A stretch of DNA of 12,527 nt, from NCBI GenBank assembly GCA_900766895.1, contig CAAFXF010000095.1:1-12527 (forward strand), in the 5' to 3' direction. The position numbers and the translations under genes are program-made. The notes under the pieces were generated by a model. That model made no database searches. It saw only the letters and a list, made by a program, of their open reading frames with translations, and was not told the DNA's origin. Below are positions 1-7,166 of this stretch, one piece after another (the stretch's first letter is position 1; every line of letters begins with the position of its first letter). The DNA is from Clostridia bacterium (GTDB lineage: Bacteria > Bacillota > Clostridia > Oscillospirales > Acutalibacteraceae).

Positions 1-1
1 A

Positions 2-169
2 GAAAAGGTTGAGCTTGAAATTGAAGACATCAGCTCAAGGCTTGCAACCTCCGATTATGAAGAGCTTTTGGAATTAACAGCAAAGCTCGACAGAAAGAAT
101 CAGCTTCGCGACATTCTTTATACCGAGTGGGAGGAGCTGTCCGAAAGATTGACAGAAGCAGAAGAATAA
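2..169 (+). CDS. ABC-F family ATPase, C-terminal end (partial)
   Basis: Only the last 55 residues are inside the window; the reading frame enters at base 2 and stops at TAA 167-169. The segment is highly charged and helical, rich in Glu, Lys and Leu, and includes the pattern Tyr-x-Glu-Trp-Glu-Glu-Leu-Ser near the end. This is how the C-terminal coiled-coil extension of ABC-F (Uup/EttA-like) ATPases typically looks; these proteins act on ribosomes and have no membrane domain. No ATP-binding motifs are visible because they lie upstream of the window. The stop codon is 15 bases before the next gene, so the two are probably co-transcribed. Another coiled-coil protein cannot be excluded from this fragment. 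Confidence 0.6.
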   Translation, partial: EKVELEIEDISSRLATSDYEELLELTAKLDRKNQLRDILYTEWEELSERLTEAEE

Positions 170-184
170 TCTATAATCATTTTT

Positions 185-1408
185 ATGAATAAAGTAATAA
201 TTATCGGTGCGGGAGCATCGGGCTTGATTGCCGGTGCCACTGCCGCAAAGCGTGGCTTGGATGTCACAATTATAGAAAAAAACTCTCGCCCTGCGCGTAA
301 GGTTATGATAACAGGCAAGGGCAGATGTAATGTAACAAACGCCTGCTTTGATTTGGACGATTTGATTTCAAATGTTGTTACAAATCCAAGGTTTATGTAC
401 TCTGCATTTTCAGCTTTTATGCCGTATGATACAATAGCACTTATTGAGGAAATGGGCGTTAAAACAAAAATCGAACGCGGCAACCGTGTTTTTCCGGAGT
501 CGGACAAGGCAGTAGATATTGTTGATGCACTTGTTAAAAATGCAAAAAACAGCGGTGTAACTTTTCTTGAGGGAACAGTTGACTCCTTCGTTGTTGAAAA
601 TGATACTATTAAGGCCGTTAGGCTTACAGACGGCACAACGGTCGACGGCGATGCCTTTGCCGTATGTACGGGCGGTATGAGCTATCAGTCAACAGGCTCA
701 ACGGGTGACGGCTATCGACTTGCACAAAGCGTTGGGCATCACATTACGGATATTGAGCCTGCACTTGTATCGCTTGTGGCATCAAACGGCTTTGTACCAA
801 AGCTTCAAGGTCTTTCACTGCGTAATGTGGGTGTTAAGTTGCTTGACGGTGAAAAGGAGATTTATTCCGATTTCGGTGAAATGCTCTTTACTCACTACGG
901 TGTAAGCGGTCCTGTAATTTTGTCTGCTTCATCACATATGACACACCCCGGCAGTCATAACTACAAAATTGCAGTTGACCTAAAGCCTGCACTTGATTAT
1001 ACAGCTCTTGACAGGCGTATTCAGCGCGATTTTCAGGAAAATACAAATAAGGATTTCATAAACTCGTTGTCAAAGCTGTTACCTAACAAGCTTATTCCTG
1101 TTGTTGTAAAACTTTCGGGTATTGAGCCGTCGCAAAAGGTAAATCAAATTACCAAGGAACAAAGGTTGGGGCTCGTTTCACTGCTTAAGAATTTTACAAT
1201 CAATATCAGTGATTTTCGGCCTATTAACGAGGCCATTGTTACCTCGGGCGGTGTTGATGTTAAGGAAATCAATCCGAAAACAATGCAGTCAAAAATAATA
1301 GATAATCTCTATTTTGCAGGAGAGGTTATTGATGTTGACGCCTATACAGGCGGATTTAATTTGCAGGTGGCTTTTTCAACAGGCTATCTGTGTGGAATGA
1401 ATATTTAA
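185..1408 (+). CDS. NAD(P)/FAD-dependent oxidoreductase, HI0933/YhiN/BaiN-type flavoprotein
   Basis: This 407-residue protein has full family length. The N-terminus carries the dinucleotide-binding Rossmann motif GAGASG (residues 8-13) followed by an acidic residue, Glu31, at the end of the second strand. The family signature ITGKGRCNVTN lies at 42-52, with R-x-FPES near 100. The C-terminus carries GGVDVKEI and later FAGEVIDVDAYTGGFN, which close the FAD site. Homologues are annotated as aminoacetone-oxidase-like or BaiN-like flavoproteins, mostly without a proven substrate, so the family call is firm and the reaction is unknown. ATG 185 has no good Shine-Dalgarno; with the upstream stop 15 bases away, translation may depend on coupling. 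It precedes cmk, a common clostridial order. Confidence 0.9.
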   Translation: MNKVIIIGAGASGLIAGATAAKRGLDVTIIEKNSRPARKVMITGKGRCNVTNACFDLDDLISNVVTNPRFMYSAFSAFMPYDTIALIEEMGVKTKIERGNRVFPESDKAVDIVDALVKNAKNSGVTFLEGTVDSFVVENDTIKAVRLTDGTTVDGDAFAVCTGGMSYQSTGSTGDGYRLAQSVGHHITDIEPALVSLVASNGFVPKLQGLSLRNVGVKLLDGEKEIYSDFGEMLFTHYGVSGPVILSASSHMTHPGSHNYKIAVDLKPALDYTALDRRIQRDFQENTNKDFINSLSKLLPNKLIPVVVKLSGIEPSQKVNQITKEQRLGLVSLLKNFTINISDFRPINEAIVTSGGVDVKEINPKTMQSKIIDNLYFAGEVIDVDAYTGGFNLQVAFSTGYLCGMNI

Positions 1409-1422
1409 GAGAGGTTTATTAT

Positions 1423-2085
1423 ATGTTTAATGTTGCTATTGACGGACCTGCCGGTGCAGGCAAAAGCACTATCGCTAAGGCTGCTGCAAAGGAGCTTGGA
1501 TTTATTTATGTAGACACAGGTGCTCTTTATCGTGCCATCGCATACAATGCTGTAACCAACGGCGTTATTGATGACACTCAAAAAATCATTGATATGCTTG
1601 CCGATACAAATGTAGAATTAAAATATGTTGACGGTGTTCAAGCGGTGTATCTTAACGGTGATGATGTATCTGCATATATTCGTACACCTGAAATTTCTAT
1701 GGGAGCAAGCAAGGTTTCCGCTATCCCGCAGGTCAGAGAATTTTTGCTCAATCTTCAACGCGATATTGCAAAAAAGAACAATGTAATTATGGATGGCAGG
1801 GACATTGCAACCGTTGTTTTACCTAACGCCGATGTTAAGATATTTCTTTTCGCATCTCCTGAATGCAGGGCTCAAAGAAGATATTTAGAGCTTATCGAAA
1901 AGGGCGAAAATGTAACCCTTGAGGATGTTTTGGCAGATGTAAACAAGCGTGATTATCAGGACTCTCACCGTGAGATTGCACCTCTCAAGCCAAGCGATGA
2001 CTCTGTTATGGCGGATACCTCAAAGCTTACTCTTGAGGAGTCTATACAGCTTATCATCAATATTATTAAGGAGAGAATTAAATGA
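1423..2085 (+). CDS. cmk: Cytidylate kinase (CMP/dCMP kinase)
   Basis: The enzyme transfers phosphate from ATP to CMP or dCMP in the cytosol, feeding CTP/dCTP pools. The 220-residue product has normal family length. The P-loop GPAGAGKST is at 8-16, the CMP-site segment DTGALYR at 31-37, DGRDIAT at 124-130, the arginine-rich lid near RAQRR (149-153), and the conserved C-terminal RDYQDSHREIAPL at 177-188. I chose ATG 1423 because AGAGG (1410-1414) sits 8 bases before it and the protein then begins directly with the P-loop strand; an ATG at 1390 in the same frame lies inside the upstream gene and would add 11 unrelated residues. The gene ends in a 4-base ATGA overlap with plsC. Confidence 0.96.
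   Translation: MFNVAIDGPAGAGKSTIAKAAAKELGFIYVDTGALYRAIAYNAVTNGVIDDTQKIIDMLADTNVELKYVDGVQAVYLNGDDVSAYIRTPEISMGASKVSAIPQVREFLLNLQRDIAKKNNVIMDGRDIATVVLPNADVKIFLFASPECRAQRRYLELIEKGENVTLEDVLADVNKRDYQDSHREIAPLKPSDDSVMADTSKLTLEESIQLIINIIKERIK
2068..2084 (+). promoter_or_regulatory. Ribosome binding site and overlapping start of plsC
   Basis: AAGGAGAG (2068-2075) lies inside the end of cmk, 6 bases before ATG 2082-2084. That ATG overlaps the cmk TGA stop as ATGA, indicating translational coupling. Confidence 0.85.
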
Positions 2086-2732
2086 GAGAATTTGATTACT
2101 CAACAGTGAGAGAATATAAACTGTACAATTTTATAAAGACAGCGTTTAAGCCGTTGATAAAGCTTGTTTATCATATTGAATACAAAGGACTTGAGAATAT
2201 TCCGCCAAAGGGTACAAGGTATATTGTAGCAATAAATCACACCTGTGCGCTTGACCCTGTGTTTGTCGCAGCACCGAAGCAGGTACCGACTCTTCATTTT
2301 ATGGGTAAGGCAGAGCTTTTCAAAAACCCATTGTCTGCTTGGTTTTTAACTCATATGCAGTCATTTCCCGTTCGTCGCGGAAAGGGCGATACATCTGCCA
2401 TTGAATATGGCGAAAAGATTATCGAGGAGGGGCACGTAATGGCTATCTGTCCGGAGGGCAGAAGAGTTAAGGATAAGGACGGTAAACCCCAAAAGGCAAA
2501 GGCAGGAGTTGCTATCATTGCCAAGGCAACAAATGCAAACATTCTACCTGTTGCAATTTGCTGTGACGGTCCTATTAAGGCAGGCAAGAAGGTAACTGTG
2601 TCCTACGGAAAAATTATCACCCCTGAGGATATGAATTTTGATAAAGAGGATTTCGGCAAAACGGATATTTCAAATGCTGGCGGTATGGTTATGGACAGAA
2701 TAACAGAGCTTTGGGAGGCTGAGGTTAAGTGA
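2082..2732 (+). CDS. plsC: 1-acyl-sn-glycerol-3-phosphate acyltransferase
   Basis: Probable second acyltransferase of phosphatidic acid synthesis, moving an acyl group from acyl-ACP (or acyl-CoA) to lysophosphatidic acid at the inner face of the membrane. The 216-residue protein shows the ordered motifs of the family: NHTCALDP with the catalytic HX4D pair His53/Asp58, FPVRRG at 95-100, PEGRR at 124-128 (the glycerol-phosphate-binding EGxR motif), and ILPVAI at 154-159 with the motif IV proline. A mildly hydrophobic amphipathic stretch near 14-32 could attach it to the membrane. It overlaps cmk by four bases upstream and ispH-rpsA by four bases downstream (GTGA). Substrate preference among lysophospholipid acyltransferases is inferred from context. 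Confidence 0.9.
   Translation: MREFDYSTVREYKLYNFIKTAFKPLIKLVYHIEYKGLENIPPKGTRYIVAINHTCALDPVFVAAPKQVPTLHFMGKAELFKNPLSAWFLTHMQSFPVRRGKGDTSAIEYGEKIIEEGHVMAICPEGRRVKDKDGKPQKAKAGVAIIAKATNANILPVAICCDGPIKAGKKVTVSYGKIITPEDMNFDKEDFGKTDISNAGGMVMDRITELWEAEVK
2713..2731 (+). promoter_or_regulatory. Ribosome binding site and GTG start of ispH-rpsA
   Basis: GGGAGG (2713-2718) and GAGG (2721-2724) precede GTG 2729-2731, which overlaps the plsC TGA stop as GTGA. No ATG nearby gives an intact IspH N-terminus: the conserved first iron-sulfur cysteine is already residue 14. Confidence 0.8.
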
Positions 2733-4921
2733 GTAGGCAGGTTGTTCTTGCAAAAACAGCGGGCTTTTGCTTTGGCGTTGACAGAGCCGTTAATCTTGTA
2801 TATGAGCTTGTGGAAAAGGGAGTTAAGGTTTGCACCCTCGGTCCTATAATACATAATGCACAGCTCGTAGCGGATTTGGAAAGTAAGGGTGTAAAAATTA
2901 TCAATAATGTTGACGAGGCACCTGACGGCTACACTGTTGTTGTGCGTACTCACGGTGTAGAAAAGGATGTGCTTGATACTCTCGCTCAAAGGGGAGTAGA
3001 GTATGTAAATGCTACCTGTCCGTTCGTTACAAAAATACATAAGATTGTCAGCGAACAGGATGAAAACACTGTTGTTTTGATAGCAGGCGACAAAAATCAT
3101 CCCGAGGTTTTGGGTATAAAATCCTATTGCAAGGGTCCGTCATTTGTTTTTAAGAATGAGGATGAATTGTTAAAAATTATACAAAATAACGAATTTGTAC
3201 AAAAAAACAAAGCAATTTGTGTTGCACAAACAACTTTTTCGTTAAATGAGCAAAAAAAATGCAAAAAAATATTTGAAAAACTATGTACAAATTGTAAAAT
3301 ATTTGATACAATATGTAATGCGACGTCTGACAGACAGAACGAGGCGGAGGAATTGTCAAAAAAATCCGATGCAATGATAGTTGTCGGAGGGCGTCATTCA
3401 TCAAATACCTGTAAGCTTCGAGATACAGGAAATGCAAATTGCCCGACGTTTCTTGTGGAAACTGCCGATGAGCTTGCAAGCCTTGACCTTGACGGCTACA
3501 ATGTAATTGGTGTAACAGCGGGGGCTTCGACACCCTCGGTAATAATCAAGGAGGTACTCAAATCCATGTCCGAAGAAATTAAAGAAAAGGAAGTTGAAAC
3601 AACTTCAGCCGTAACTGAAGAAGTTGTGGAGACAGCAGAAACCGCTGATAAGGCTACAAAGCCTGCTGTCAAAGCATCTGCTGATGGTGAGGCATCCTTT
3701 GAAGAATTACTTAACGAGTCTTTTAAGGAAACAGACAACAGCAAGGTAGTCACAGGTACAGTAGTAAGAATTACTCCTACCGAAGTATTTGTTGACGTAC
3801 CGGGCAGAAAGCAGACAGGCGTTGTTGCATTTGACGATTTGTCATCAGACAATATCTCAAAGTGCGAGGATGTTGTTGCAGTAGGCGATGAAATCCAGCT
3901 TGTTATTATGAAAACAGATGATCAAGACGGTGTACTTAAGCTCTCAAAGCGTTTATATGACGCTGTAAAGGGTTGGGATGACGTTGTTGCCGCTAAAGAG
4001 GCAGACGAAATCATTGAGGGTACAGTATCTGCTGTAATTCGCGGTGGAGTTCTTGTATCTGCAAAGGGAACAAGAGTGTTTGTTCCTGCATCACTTACAG
4101 GTGTTCCGCGTAACCAAGAGCTTTCGGTTCTTAACGGTGCAACTGTAAAGTTTAAGATTATCGATGTTAACCCTGCTCGCAGAAGAGCAGTCGGCTCAAT
4201 CAAGGTTGTTACCGATGCCGAAAGAAAAGAAAAGCAAGAGGCACTTTGGGCAACTCTCCATGAGGGTGACAAGGTTAAGGGCACTGTTAAGTCACTCACA
4301 TCATACGGTGCGTTTGTTGACCTTGGCGGTATCGACGGTATGGTACATATTTCAGAGCTTTCATGGTCAAGAATTAAGCATCCGTCAGAGGTTGTTAATG
4401 TCGGCGATGTAGTTGAGGTCACTATTAAGTCACTTGACGAGGAAACAAAGAAAATTTCTCTTGGCTTCAAGAATATTGAGGACAATCCATGGGAAATCCT
4501 TAAGAGAGATTATCCTGTAGGCACAATTGTTGATGCAAAGATTGTTTCATTCGCAACATTCGGTGCATTTGCAAACATCCTTCCTACAGTTGACGGTCTT
4601 ATCCACATCAGCCAAATCTCTTGGGATAGAATTAAGACTCCGCAGGATGTTCTTAAGGTTGGCGATGTTGTTAAGGCAAAGATTATCGAGATTGATTTTG
4701 ATAAGAAGAGAGTTTCTCTTTCTATCAAGGAGCTTCTTGATAAGCCTGAAGAAGCTGCTGAAGAAACAGAAACAGCACAAGAGGTTGCTGAGCCTGTAGC
4801 TGAGGAAGCACCTGCCGAGGCAGAGGCTCCTGCTACACAGGAGGCTACCGAAGAGGTTGTTGAAACACCTGAAGTTGAAGCAGTAGCAGAATCAGTAGAA
4901 GAGCCTGCAACAGAAGAATAA
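2729..4921 (+). CDS. ispH-rpsA: Fused 4-hydroxy-3-methylbut-2-enyl diphosphate reductase / ribosomal protein S1
   Basis: This is a 730-residue fusion. Residues 1-280 are IspH, the last enzyme of the MEP isoprenoid pathway, reducing HMBPP to IPP and DMAPP with a [4Fe-4S] cluster. The three cluster cysteines are Cys14 (in FCFGVDRA), Cys97 (VNATCPFV) and Cys196; substrate residues His42, His75, His124 and Glu126 are present, as are the C-terminal SSNT and AGAST motifs. A Glu-rich linker (281-337) leads to four S1 RNA-binding repeats at about 338-408, 425-492, 512-581 and 597-667; repeats 3 and 4 carry the clear YGAFVDL/FGAFANI and VHISELSW/IHISQISW signatures. A Glu/Ala-rich tail fills 671-730. 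The fusion is known in Clostridia. The S1 part probably binds mRNA; Firmicute S1 proteins need not be stable ribosomal subunits. An internal start may yield S1 alone. Confidence 0.95.
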   Translation: MSRQVVLAKTAGFCFGVDRAVNLVYELVEKGVKVCTLGPIIHNAQLVADLESKGVKIINNVDEAPDGYTVVVRTHGVEKDVLDTLAQRGVEYVNATCPFVTKIHKIVSEQDENTVVLIAGDKNHPEVLGIKSYCKGPSFVFKNEDELLKIIQNNEFVQKNKAICVAQTTFSLNEQKKCKKIFEKLCTNCKIFDTICNATSDRQNEAEELSKKSDAMIVVGGRHSSNTCKLRDTGNANCPTFLVETADELASLDLDGYNVIGVTAGASTPSVIIKEVLKSMSEEIKEKEVETTSAVTEEVVETAETADKATKPAVKASADGEASFEELLNESFKETDNSKVVTGTVVRITPTEVFVDVPGRKQTGVVAFDDLSSDNISKCEDVVAVGDEIQLVIMKTDDQDGVLKLSKRLYDAVKGWDDVVAAKEADEIIEGTVSAVIRGGVLVSAKGTRVFVPASLTGVPRNQELSVLNGATVKFKIIDVNPARRRAVGSIKVVTDAERKEKQEALWATLHEGDKVKGTVKSLTSYGAFVDLGGIDGMVHISELSWSRIKHPSEVVNVGDVVEVTIKSLDEETKKISLGFKNIEDNPWEILKRDYPVGTIVDAKIVSFATFGAFANILPTVDGLIHISQISWDRIKTPQDVLKVGDVVKAKIIEIDFDKKRVSLSIKELLDKPEEAAEETETAQEVAEPVAEEAPAEAEAPATQEATEEVVETPEVEAVAESVEEPATEE
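3273..3300 (+). promoter_or_regulatory. Promoter-like sequence inside ispH
   Basis: TTGAAA (3273-3278), 16 bases, then TAAAAT (3295-3300), in a strongly A/T-rich part of the IspH coding region. It lies upstream of the possible internal S1 start. Such matches occur by chance in AT-rich DNA, so this is weak. Confidence 0.25.
3548..3568 (+). promoter_or_regulatory. Possible internal ribosome binding site and start for free S1
   Basis: AAGGAGG (3548-3554) is followed after 11 bases by ATG 3566-3568, in frame with the fusion (Met280). This is exactly where IspH ends and the S1 linker begins. Initiation here would give a 451-residue S1 protein. The spacing is longer than ideal, and the SD could simply be the codons for Ile-Lys-Glu-Val. 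Confidence 0.45.
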
Positions 4922-4931
4922 ATTGAAAAGC

Positions 4932-4966
4932 AAAAGCCATTCGTTCCTGAATGGCTTTTTGTTTTT
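4932..4966. terminator. Strong hairpin terminator, probably bidirectional
   Basis: A perfect 11-bp stem (4932-4942 with 4949-4959) closes a 6-base loop and is followed by T-rich sequence (4956-4966). It ends the ispH-rpsA operon. On the other strand the stem is followed by a T-rich run (complement of 4922-4935), so it can also end the convergent metallophosphoesterase transcript. Confidence 0.9.
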
Positions 4967-4971
4967 GCTTG

Positions 4972-5646
4972 CTATCTGATTTTTATTATTTCGTTGAATA
5001 CAGCAGTCATTTTTTTGCTTATTGGCAGGTCAATGTGCAGAGAGCCGAAAAACCAATGCTTGTATTCAACATTTTTCATAAGCTCCTGCAGGTACGTGTT
5101 TATCGGTGTTTGCTTCATCGTAGCATTTGTGTGAAGCCTGATGAAATCCTTTGCCATTGCCGGCGCCTCGTGAGTGATTACATAGTCAACTGCAAAGTCG
5201 GCCTGCTTAAGATTATCTGCACCGTTTTTCATTTCCTCTGCGTTTGGCATTTCATCCTTCCACCAGCTGACGCCCTCTTTGCGCATATCTATGTCGTCGC
5301 TTTCTCCGCCACCCATACAAAAGAAGGTCTTTGAGCAAAATGTAAATATTTCACCCCTCATTAAATGAAAAATATTAGGACTTATTTTGTGCGCCGTGCC
5401 ACCTTTGAACCTGTACGGTCTGTAAGCATTGAGCATATCAAAATTTTCGTGTGCACCGTCAACAAAGCAAATGGTATATTTCTTTTTTGACAGCGTCTCT
5501 ATTGCCTTTTGCTCTTTTTCGCTTCCATCCCACAAAAATCCAAAATCACCGCATACAATCAAAATATCGTCATCTGTAAGCTTTTTCAACTTTGGATTCT
5601 TAAATAGGCTTAAATCTCCGTGAGTGTCGCCTGTAATATAAACCAT
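4972..5646 (-). CDS. Calcineurin-like metallophosphoesterase
   Basis: This 224-residue cytosolic protein has the metallophosphoesterase fold: GDTHGD (6-11, metal ligands Asp7 and His9), GDFG (33-36, Asp34), GAHEN (64-68), THEAP (158-162, His159) and GSLHID (201-206, His204). In the family the third motif is normally GNHE and the last GHxH. Here the bridging-metal Asn is Ala65 and the first His of the last motif is Ser202, so metal binding and activity may be reduced or altered. The substrate is unknown; relatives act on phosphomonoesters, phosphodiesters or nucleotides. The start is supported by TGAGG (complement of 5656-5660) 9 bases before ATG. It is transcribed alone, divergent from dacA and convergent with ispH-rpsA. 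Confidence 0.85.
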   Translation of the reverse strand: MVYITGDTHGDLSLFKNPKLKKLTDDDILIVCGDFGFLWDGSEKEQKAIETLSKKKYTICFVDGAHENFDMLNAYRPYRFKGGTAHKISPNIFHLMRGEIFTFCSKTFFCMGGGESDDIDMRKEGVSWWKDEMPNAEEMKNGADNLKQADFAVDYVITHEAPAMAKDFIRLHTNATMKQTPINTYLQELMKNVEYKHWFFGSLHIDLPISKKMTAVFNEIIKIR

Positions 5647-5741
5647 TATTCGTTACCTCAAATAAATTTTATCTTTAATTATCAACAGTAATATGTTATT
5701 ATGTATTTATAATATAATTTATTTTAAGAGGTGTCAAGTAA
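5647..5741. promoter_or_regulatory. Divergent promoter region, metallophosphoesterase / dacA
   Basis: A 95-base, very A/T-rich gap between divergent genes. On the plus strand, overlapping TATAAT boxes (5708-5713 and 5713-5718) could serve dacA, but no convincing -35 box lies 16-18 bases upstream. I found no clear minus-strand promoter. AAGAGGTG (5726-5733) is the dacA ribosome binding site. Confidence 0.4.
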
Positions 5742-7121
5742 ATGAAAAAACTGTTTGCTTCTTTTATGTGCACAGTTGTTATTGCTTTAACCGCTTTTTG
5801 CGTTCCTTTTAACGCACAGGCGGCAGAATATACTCCCAATGTAAAAATCTATGCAGATGCGTATATGCTTATTAGCCTTGATGATGATTCGCATCCTGTC
5901 GTTGCTCAAAAAAATGCAGATAAAAGAAAGTATCCTGCATCATTAACAAAGATTGTTACTGCTATGGTAACAATTAATAAGGTAAAGGATTTGTCGCAGA
6001 AAACCGTTGCTTCCAAGACAGCCATAGAGGCTATATACGGAACGGGTGCACAGGTTGCCGGGCTTAAAATCGGTCAGTCGTATACAATTGAGGAGCTGTT
6101 GTATTTAACAATGGTACATTCCGCCTGCGATGCCTGTGAGGTGCTTGCGGAGTTTGTCAGCGGCAGTATACCTGCCTTTGTTGACGAAATGAATAGTTGG
6201 GTACAATCGTTGGGATGCAAGGATACTCATTTTGTTAATCCCGACGGCCTGCACGATCCGGAGCATTATACCACAGCGTCCGATATGGCAAAAATAACCC
6301 TTGAGGCTATGAAAAACGATGTGTTCAACAAAATTTCTTCAACTCAGCAGTATAAGTTCGGAAAGCTTAATTTAATCCATACAAACTATATGCTTGATAA
6401 ATTTCACATCACATACTATTATCAGTATGCGCAGGGTATCAAAACAGGCTCAACCGAGGAGGCAGGCTATTGCGTAATAACAAAGGCGTCAAAGGGTGGA
6501 TATAATTATCTTGCGATTGTTATGGATAGTCCTATTAAGGTGCTTGACGGTATAAAAACCAAGTGCTCATTTATTGATGCCGCTTCGTTGTTCGATTGGG
6601 CATTTGACTCGTTAAAATATTCAACCGTTGTGCGCAAAAACGATATCGCATACGAGCTTCCTGTCAATAACGGCAAGAACGCCGACACTGTTCAGCTTGT
6701 AGTTAAGGATGATGTTACAACTCTTGTACCGAGCACTCTTGATCCGTCAAATGTAATTATTCAGCCTATTGATGCACCTGAAAGCCTCGAGGCTCCTGTT
6801 ACAAAGGGCGATTTCATTTGCAAGGCAGATGTTATCTTTGCAGGAAAAACAATTATTACGGTTGACCTTGTGGCTGCAAAAACCGTTGAACTGTCAACAT
6901 TTTTGAAAATTCTCAATGCACTCAAGAAATTCTTTACTAACAAATTTGTAATTGCGTTTTTGTGCCTGATAATTCTTTTCGCAATCGCATATGTTGTTGT
7001 GTTTGTCAGAAGAATTCAACGCGACAAGGCAAGAATTGCAAAGCGTCGCAGAGAACAGGAAAAGCTTGACAGAGAGCTTTACGGTGATGACGATTATCTC
7101 CCACCGCCAAAAAGAAGATGA
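5742..7121 (+). CDS. D-alanyl-D-alanine carboxypeptidase (low-molecular-weight PBP, peptidase S11)
   Basis: This 459-residue exported enzyme likely trims the terminal D-Ala from peptidoglycan pentapeptides and thereby limits cross-linking. A signal peptide with Lys2-Lys3, a hydrophobic core and AQA-A cleavage near residue 27 starts the protein. The acyl-enzyme motif SLTK is at 67-70 (nucleophile Ser67, base Lys70) and KTG at 234-236. The middle SxN motif reads Ser127-Ala-Cys129, so its Asn is replaced by Cys. After the PBP5-like C-terminal beta domain comes a transmembrane helix (about 401-422) and a basic cytoplasmic tail ending in Pro/Lys/Arg, instead of the usual amphipathic anchor. Lying two genes from sigG it could be a sporulation DacF type, but vegetative DacA is equally possible. 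It is transcribed alone and ends at a hairpin terminator. Confidence 0.88.
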   Translation: MKKLFASFMCTVVIALTAFCVPFNAQAAEYTPNVKIYADAYMLISLDDDSHPVVAQKNADKRKYPASLTKIVTAMVTINKVKDLSQKTVASKTAIEAIYGTGAQVAGLKIGQSYTIEELLYLTMVHSACDACEVLAEFVSGSIPAFVDEMNSWVQSLGCKDTHFVNPDGLHDPEHYTTASDMAKITLEAMKNDVFNKISSTQQYKFGKLNLIHTNYMLDKFHITYYYQYAQGIKTGSTEEAGYCVITKASKGGYNYLAIVMDSPIKVLDGIKTKCSFIDAASLFDWAFDSLKYSTVVRKNDIAYELPVNNGKNADTVQLVVKDDVTTLVPSTLDPSNVIIQPIDAPESLEAPVTKGDFICKADVIFAGKTIITVDLVAAKTVELSTFLKILNALKKFFTNKFVIAFLCLIILFAIAYVVVFVRRIQRDKARIAKRRREQEKLDRELYGDDDYLPPPKRR

Positions 7122-7131
7122 AGATAAAGAT

Positions 7132-7166
7132 AAAATCCTTGAACCAAATAGGCTCAAGGATTTTTT
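7132..7166. terminator. Bidirectional hairpin terminator between dacA and the XRE gene
   Basis: An 11-bp stem (7132-7142 with 7154-7164), extended inside by two CG pairs after one mismatch, is followed by six T residues (7161-7166). The complement of the A-rich sequence at 7120-7135 gives a T-rich run for the opposite direction, so one hairpin can end both convergent genes. It overlaps the stop codon of the XRE gene. Confidence 0.85.

Noticed and set aside
118..636. 172-residue open frame on the minus strand
   Set aside because: It lies opposite the flavoprotein gene, lacks recognisable domains, and is explained by codon bias of the real gene.
2603..3100. 165-residue open frame on the minus strand across the plsC/ispH boundary
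   Set aside because: It overlaps two well-supported coding regions and has no family features.
3922..4485. 187-residue Ser/Thr-rich open frame on the minus strand
   Set aside because: It is antisense to the S1 repeats; its composition is that of the reverse complement of S1 codons.
4740..4919. Glu/Ala-rich repeats at the end of the S1 region, considered as a DNA repeat
   Set aside because: The repetition is at the level of acidic residues with varied codons; it is a low-complexity tail, not a tandem DNA repeat.
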